NCBI GenBank assembly: GCA_948144175.1
Contig: CANXME010000812.1
Span: 1,116,001-1,180,000 of the forward strand
DNA from: Closterium sp. NIES-65
Taxonomy: Eukaryota; Streptophyta; Zygnematophyceae; Desmidiales; Closteriaceae
DNA length: 64,000 nucleotides
Direction of reading: 5' to 3'
Position 1 is the stretch's first letter. Each line of letters opens with the position of its first letter. Below the pieces are notes generated by a model. The model searched no databases. It was not told the origin of the DNA and was given only the letters and a program-made list of their open reading frames with translations. The position numbers were made by a program, and so were the translations under genes. Positions 59,901 through 64,000 of the stretch are shown piece by piece.

Positions 59901-62900
59901 CACTTCAACCTTCAAGGATGGTTGCTCTCAGTTGTTCATACAGTCGTCCCACTTTTTCCCTTGCTGCTCCTCTGCCTTCCCTCCCTCTCCGTCCTCCACC
60001 CTCCTCCCCACCACCACGGCAGGTGTCAGCACGCCTGCAGCACGACTTGCAGCAAATGCTGCACGAGGTGGCAGCAGGTGAGAGGGGCGTATGACGCTTT
60101 TGAATGCCACCAGTCGAGGTGTATGGTAGTTGCAAGGCAGATGTTGCACGATAGCTGCTGCTTTCTGAAAGAATGGTGGGAGAGGTGTCTGCAACCCTTA
60201 TGAGGTGTGTGCAACCCTTATGAGGTGTGTGCAACCCTTATGAGGTGTGTGCAACCCTTATGAGGTGTGTGCAACCCTTATGAGGTGTGTGCAACCCTTA
60301 TGAGGTGTGTGCAACCCTTATGAGGTGTGTGCAACCCTTATGAGGTGTGTGCAACCCTTATGAGGTGTGTGCAACCCTTATGAGGTGTGTGCAACCCTTA
60401 TGAGGTGTGTGCAACCCTTATGAGGTGTGTGCAACCCTTTTGAGAGTTCCCAAAAAGCACATTGTGTCTGCAACCTTTTGAATGTGCTGCTTCCCTGTGC
60501 CCTTACCACCCTTCCACCGCCCCCCTTCCGTTTCTTCCTTCCTCCCCCATTTATTTCCCATCCCCTTTCCCCCTCTGCTCTCCCGTCTCCATTCCCCAAC
60601 TCCTTCACCTTTCCTTCCCATTCCCCAACTCCTTCACCTTACCTTCCCATTCCCCATCTTCCGTTTCCTCTCCGCCTCCCCATTCCCCCTCCCCCACTCT
60701 CCTTCCCATCCGCCCTCCCCATTCCCCTTCCCCATCCCCTTTCCCATCTCCCCTCCCCCTCCCCATCCCCCACCCCCCTCCCCACTCCCCGTCTCCCCTT
60801 CGCCAGACGTGCGAGCACTGGAGGAGCAGCTATGGCACCCAACCGCAGCCTGCCACGTGTCCTCTCTTGCCCAGCTCAGGGGCGTGCCACGTGTTGCCGC
60901 CTCAGTGGCCCGCGCCAAAGCCATTCACGGGAAGCTGAGGGCGCTAGACGCGGCCCTGCACGCTCTGCTGGGTGACAGCTGGCGCAGCGGGATTGGTCGG
61001 GCGGGGAGGGGAGGGAGCAGGAGGGGAAGAGGCGCGGGGGGAGCGGTGGGGATGGGTGGAGATGGGGAGGGAGGGGTTGAGTGTGGTGGGGCGGGGTGGG
61101 GAGCGGTGACGGACGGTGGGCTGCGGAGGTCGATTGCTCGGCTGCTGGAGGAGGCGTTGCAGCAAACGGACCCTCAGAAAGTGCGTGTTTGTGTGTGAAG
61201 AGATAACTCCCGCTACTGGCAACACCAACCATGTGCAGAAGCATGAGTGCGGAGGAGGCAGAGGAGGCCCTCAGAGGCCCTGTGCTTGCCCCCTGCTCGT
61301 CCCGCCCGCTACTAACGAGTGTCTCCCTCTCTTTTCTCCCATCCACCCATCCACTCTCCCTTCCAGACTGTCAACCCGTGGCTGCAAGAAAAGCTCGCTC
61401 CCACCACCACCACCAGCAACAACAGCAGCATGAGTGCGGAGGAGGTAGAGGAGGCCCTACGAGGCCCTGTGCTCGCCCCCTGCTCGTCCCGCCCTAACAA
61501 ATCTTTCCCTCTCTCCCCTGAATCCATCCACTCTCCCTTCCAGACCGTCAATCAGTCGCTTCAAGAAAAGCTCGCTCCCCACACTGGCAGCACCAACAGC
61601 AGCAGTAGCATGAGCGCGGAGGAAGCAGAGGAGGCTGTGAGAGGCCCTGTGCTCGCCCCCTGCTCGTCCCTCCCGCCCCTAACAACTGTCTCCCTCTCCT
61701 CCCCATCTACCCATTCATCTTCATCCACTCTCCCTTCCAGACCGTCAATCAGTGGCTGCAAGAAAAGCTCGCTCCCTGCTCGTCCCCCTGCTCGTCTCCC
61801 TGCTCGTCCCCCTTACAAGTGACTCTCTCTCTCCCCCTTCGTCCATCCCTCCACTCTCCCTTCAGACCGTCAACCAGTGGCTGCAAGAAAAGCTCGCTCC
61901 CCACACTGGCAGCACCAGCAGCAGCAGCATGAGCGCGGAGGAAGCAGAGGAGGCTCTCAGAGGCCCTGTGCTCACCTCCTGCTCGTCCCGCCCGCCCCTG
62001 GCTGACGTCAGCAACAGCAGCGCGGCTACAGCCGGGGAGGAGGAGCAGGCGGAGCCGCTGCTACAGCTGCAGGTGAGGGGGAGAGACAATGAGGGGTGGA
62101 AGGTTAGGGGAGGAAGGTTAGGGGTGGGACACTGGCAGGTGAGGGGTGGAAGGTTAGGGGTGGGACACTGGCAGGTGAGGGATGGAAGGTTAGGGGTGGG
62201 ACACTGGCAGGACGGGGAGATGAGGCACAGACGACTTGTGTATGGGGAGGAGGAGCAGGCGGAGCCGCTGCTACAGCTGCAGGTGAGGGGTGGAAGGTTA
62301 GGGGTGGGACACTGGCAGGTGAGGGGTGGAAGATTAGGGGTGGGACACTGGCAGGACGGGGAGATGAGGCACACGCCCTCCTGCCCCTCTGCCCCTTACT
62401 GACCCCCTGCCCTCTGCCCCTTGCCCCTCTGCCCTGCCTGTGTGCTCCCTATGAAACCATAATCCATGCCCCATCTCCCCCCTCCAGGTGCAGTACAAGG
62501 CGAGGCTTCTCCATCTGAGTGACGAAGTTCGCTCTCTAAGAGCATCAGGCTTCCACACCCCGCACCACCTGCTCGCCTGCGCCTTCTCCGCCTCTGCTGC
62601 CGCCTCCTCCGCATCCACCATCTCCCCTCCTGCCCCTCTGCCCCTCCCTGAACCCCTGCCCTCTGCACCTTGCCCCTCTGCCCTGCCTGTCTGCTCCCTA
62701 TGCCACATCTCCCCCCACCAGGTGCAGTACAAGACAAGCCTGCTGCATCTGAGCGAGGAGGTCCGCACCCTTCGGGCATTAGGCTTCCACATCCCGCACC
62801 ACCTGCTCGCCTGCGCCCTCTCCGCCTCTGCTGCCGCCTCCTCCGCATCCACCATCTCACGAGCGCTCGAGAGCTTTGCTGATGTCAGCGCTGGCGTCAG

Positions 62901-64000
62901 CAAGGGCGTGCTGCCGCTGGTGGTGGCTTCGCGAGAAGCGGTGCTGGGGTTAATGCAGAGCGGTGAGTCGGCACGCGGGTAAGGAAGCAATGGTGGGGGT
63001 ACTGCACTCTAGTGAGTGGGTGATGCAGTCCGGAAGCAAAAGCGTGCTGCCGCTGGTGGCGACGACAAGGAAAGCGATGCTGGGGATAATGCAGAGCGGT
63101 GAGACTTGATTGTACAGCAGTAAGGGGGGGTTGGGGATAATGCAGAGCGGTGAGTCATTGCTGCGGAGTGGTAAGGGTGGATTGGGGATCATGCAGCAAG
63201 GGGTGGCTGGGGATAATGCAGAGTGGTAAGTGGTGGTTGGGGATAGTACAAAGCGGCGAGTCATAATTTAAAGGTGTGGGTAGGGAAGAGGGACGGTGGA
63301 AGATATATTTAGTCCCTCTGGTGAGGAAGAAAGAAGAATAGAGAATGGGTTGAGGAGGAAGAGGAGGACGAGCTTGCAGTGTGCCTGTGGGGTGCTGTCG
63401 TGCCGAGGAGGGAACTGGGTGTGTGTTTGAGTCAGCCACCCATCTCAACCACTCCGTTGTCCCCTGACTTCCCCTCATGTTCCCCCTTGCTTTCCCCGAT
63501 TTCACCTCACCATTGGCCACCGTTGCAGGTCAGGGAGTGGTGTGGGAGGAGGAGGGAGCAGGACGAGTTGGCGGTGTGCCTGTGGGTTGCCGTGGGGTGG
63601 GGGGAAGCTTGGCGTATGAGTCTCCCCTTCCACTCCAATGTCTATTGCGGGATAAGAGACGACTTTTGACGTGCCTCAAATGCCGTGGGGGGAACTTGGC
63701 GCATGAGTCTCCCCTTCCACTCCATCGTCTCCTGACTTCCCCTCATGTTACCCTTGGTTCCCCTACTGCCCGCACTGCAGGCCAGGGCGTTGTGTGGGAG
63801 GAGGAGGACGAGTTGCAGTGTGCCTGTGGGATGCAGAGGAGGGAACTTGGTGTTTGAGCCTGTTACCCATCTCAACCACTCCTTTGTCCTCTGGCTTCCC
63901 TTCATGGTCCCCCTTGCTTCTCCCAATTTCCCCCCCCCTGCAGGTGGAAGTGTGGTGTGGGAGGAGGAGGACGAGGTGGATGAGTTCGCCGTGTGCCTGT
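53974..64000 (+). CDS. Large unrecognised protein with a long Glu/Arg helix, 3' end outside window
   Basis: Thirteen exons join in phase: 53974-54466, 54708-55990, 56441-56708, 57528-57639, 58294-58624, 58948-59184, 59325-59478, 59629-59795, 60023-60077, 60807-61180, 61866-62072, 62722-62962 and 63944-beyond 64000 (over 1320 codons). ATG 53,974 is chosen for its context (GCCATGGCG); 53,947 is an in-frame alternative. The N-terminus is a Ser/Pro/Arg-rich disordered region. Residues about 315-560 are almost entirely Glu/Arg/Lys (REEREERERLL and the like), the signature of a stable single alpha-helix or coiled coil. The rest is helical and Ala/Leu-rich, with pieces such as VLQQWVQRATHFHSRL, LREARDVLDVWRHELARLHS and RWRRFLEPLTDSHVADILEG, and ends in an acidic VVWEEEDEVDEFAV. 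The composition recalls microtubule-associated or scaffold proteins, but I recognise no family. Confidence 0.72.
56000..56131 (+). repeat. Copy of the 3' edge of exon 2 (53,974 gene)
   Basis: The last about 115 nt of exon 2 (PLRVIAWVAGAGVSSAAF) recur about 131 bp downstream with a G-run insertion, ending CCATATAAG|GTAAAA. True exon 2 ends CTTATCAG|GTATAA at 55,990. Confidence 0.9.
56320..56395 (+). repeat. Decayed copy of the acceptor and 5' edge of exon 3
   Basis: TTCGGATCATTCTCAG, preceded by a pyrimidine-rich tract, matches TCCGGATCATTCTCAG at the start of exon 3, about 82 bp upstream of it. Confidence 0.75.
56816..57350 (+). repeat. 16-bp minisatellite in intron 3
   Basis: About 33 tandem copies of CCCCCAATCTCTCATT, pyrimidine-rich on the coding strand. 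Confidence 0.95.
57380..57470 (+). repeat. Copy of the acceptor and 5' edge of exon 4
   Basis: CCCCCAG then sequence coding AAAEAMAQQVGAFESTCGAA, nearly identical to true exon 4 (57,528-57,639), 148 bp upstream. It lacks the exon's 3' end and donor. Confidence 0.9.
57695..58285 (+). repeat. 18-bp pyrimidine minisatellite in intron 4
   Basis: About 32 copies of CCCTCCCACTCCCTTTCC with variants, running up to the acceptor of exon 5. Confidence 0.93.
58690..58785 (+). repeat. 16-bp minisatellite in intron 5
   Basis: About six copies of GAGACGGTGTCTGTGT. Confidence 0.92.
59185..59245 (+). repeat. Short copies of the exon 6 3' edge
   Basis: The end of exon 6 plus donor (CGGCAGCAG|GTGAGATTT) is followed by GGCGGCAG|GTTAGATTCT and GCCGGCAGGGTAGATTCT at steps of about 25 bp. 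Confidence 0.6.
60190..60445 (+). repeat. 20-bp minisatellite in intron 9
   Basis: About thirteen copies of GAGGTGTGTGCAACCCTTAT, uninterrupted until a final diverged unit. Confidence 0.95.
61200..61815 (+). repeat. Four copies of the acceptor and 5' edge of exon 11
   Basis: Blocks starting at about 61,206 (partial), 61,367, 61,541 and 61,741 code variants of TVNQWLQEKLAP, then SMSAEEAEEALRGPVL in the longer ones, each of the last three after a CTTCCAG acceptor. The true exon (61,866-62,072) is the only one continuing to LLQLQ|GTGAGG. Confidence 0.9.
62073..62370 (+). repeat. 36-bp minisatellite and a copy of the exon 11 3' edge
   Basis: Units made of GGTGAGGGGTGGAAGGTTAG + GGGTGGGACACTGGCA follow exon 11. 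At 62,238-62,283 the exon end (GEEEQAEPLLQLQ) and donor GTGAGG are repeated, followed by more 36-bp units. Confidence 0.88.
62488..62640 (+). repeat. Copy of the acceptor and 5' edge of exon 12
   Basis: CCTCCAG, then sequence coding VQYKARLLHLSDEVRSLRAS and on to SASTIS; 234 bp upstream of true exon 12 (62,722), with about 85-90% identity by eye. Confidence 0.9.
63010..63260 (+). repeat. Several copies of the exon 12 3' edge
   Basis: The exon end GGGGATAATGCAGAGCG plus donor GTGAG occurs near 63,100 and 63,150, with diverged copies near 63,195, 63,225 and 63,255. The first copy extends back to LPLVVASR-like sequence near 63,040. Confidence 0.85.
63529..63860 (+). repeat. Two copies of the acceptor and 5' edge of exon 13
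   Basis: At 63,529 and 63,781, GCAG is followed by GTGGTGTGGGAGGAGGAGG or GTTGTGTGGGAGGAGGAGG, matching exon 13 (63,944 on). Intervening sequence (CCCATCTCAACCACTCC, CCCCTCATGTT) is also repeated, with a period of about 160-250 bp. Confidence 0.85.

Overview
The window looks like nuclear DNA of a green plant of the streptophyte lineage, most likely a charophyte-type alga. This is inferred from family signatures only; no database was searched. The evidence is a plant-type, probably plastid-targeted phosphoglycerate mutase with Met after NER (land-plant style NERMYGELQG), a plant receptor-like cytoplasmic kinase with an N-terminal MGCC acylation motif, GT-AG introns, Ty1/copia elements and a Ty3/gypsy chromovirus.

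Positions 1-25,215 are a nest of LTR retrotransposons. A plus-strand copia (1-7209, 5' end outside the window) carries two protease-integrase modules in tandem. It is inserted in the gag of a decayed chromovirus (7210-15,561). The chromovirus RT is split further by two small non-autonomous elements (8763-10,841 and 10,847-12,658), inserted next to each other at the same 5-bp target GGTAC. After a GC-rich repeat block (15,590-16,215) comes a complete minus-strand copia (16,483-23,166; 136-bp LTRs, target duplication CAGGA), then a second member of the small family on the minus strand (23,282-25,215).

Positions 25,736-29,510 are an almost pure TG/CA microsatellite of about 3.8 kb. From 29,515 to 35,200 there are no clear genes except a single-exon start at 33,329, but there are three or four small inverted-repeat elements of MITE type.

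Positions 36,000-64,000 hold host genes. They are a doubtful small secreted-protein gene (minus), the phosphoglycerate mutase (minus, six phase-consistent exons, 320 codons), a receptor-like cytoplasmic kinase (minus, four phase-consistent exons, 560 aa) and a long unrecognised helical protein (plus, at least 13 phase-consistent exons, running off the end).

The most unusual signal is shared by these three unrelated genes. Their introns are filled with repeated copies of the exon edges: [exon 3' end + 5' splice donor] copied downstream of an exon, and [3' splice acceptor + exon 5' end] copied upstream of the next exon. The extreme case is kinase intron 3, where an acceptor-plus-exon fragment is repeated 38 times at exactly 104 bp. 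These copies keep plausible splice sites, so the introns are arrays of decoy or alternative splice sites. Short-period minisatellites (6, 9, 12, 16, 17, 18, 20 and 36 bp) fill much of the rest.
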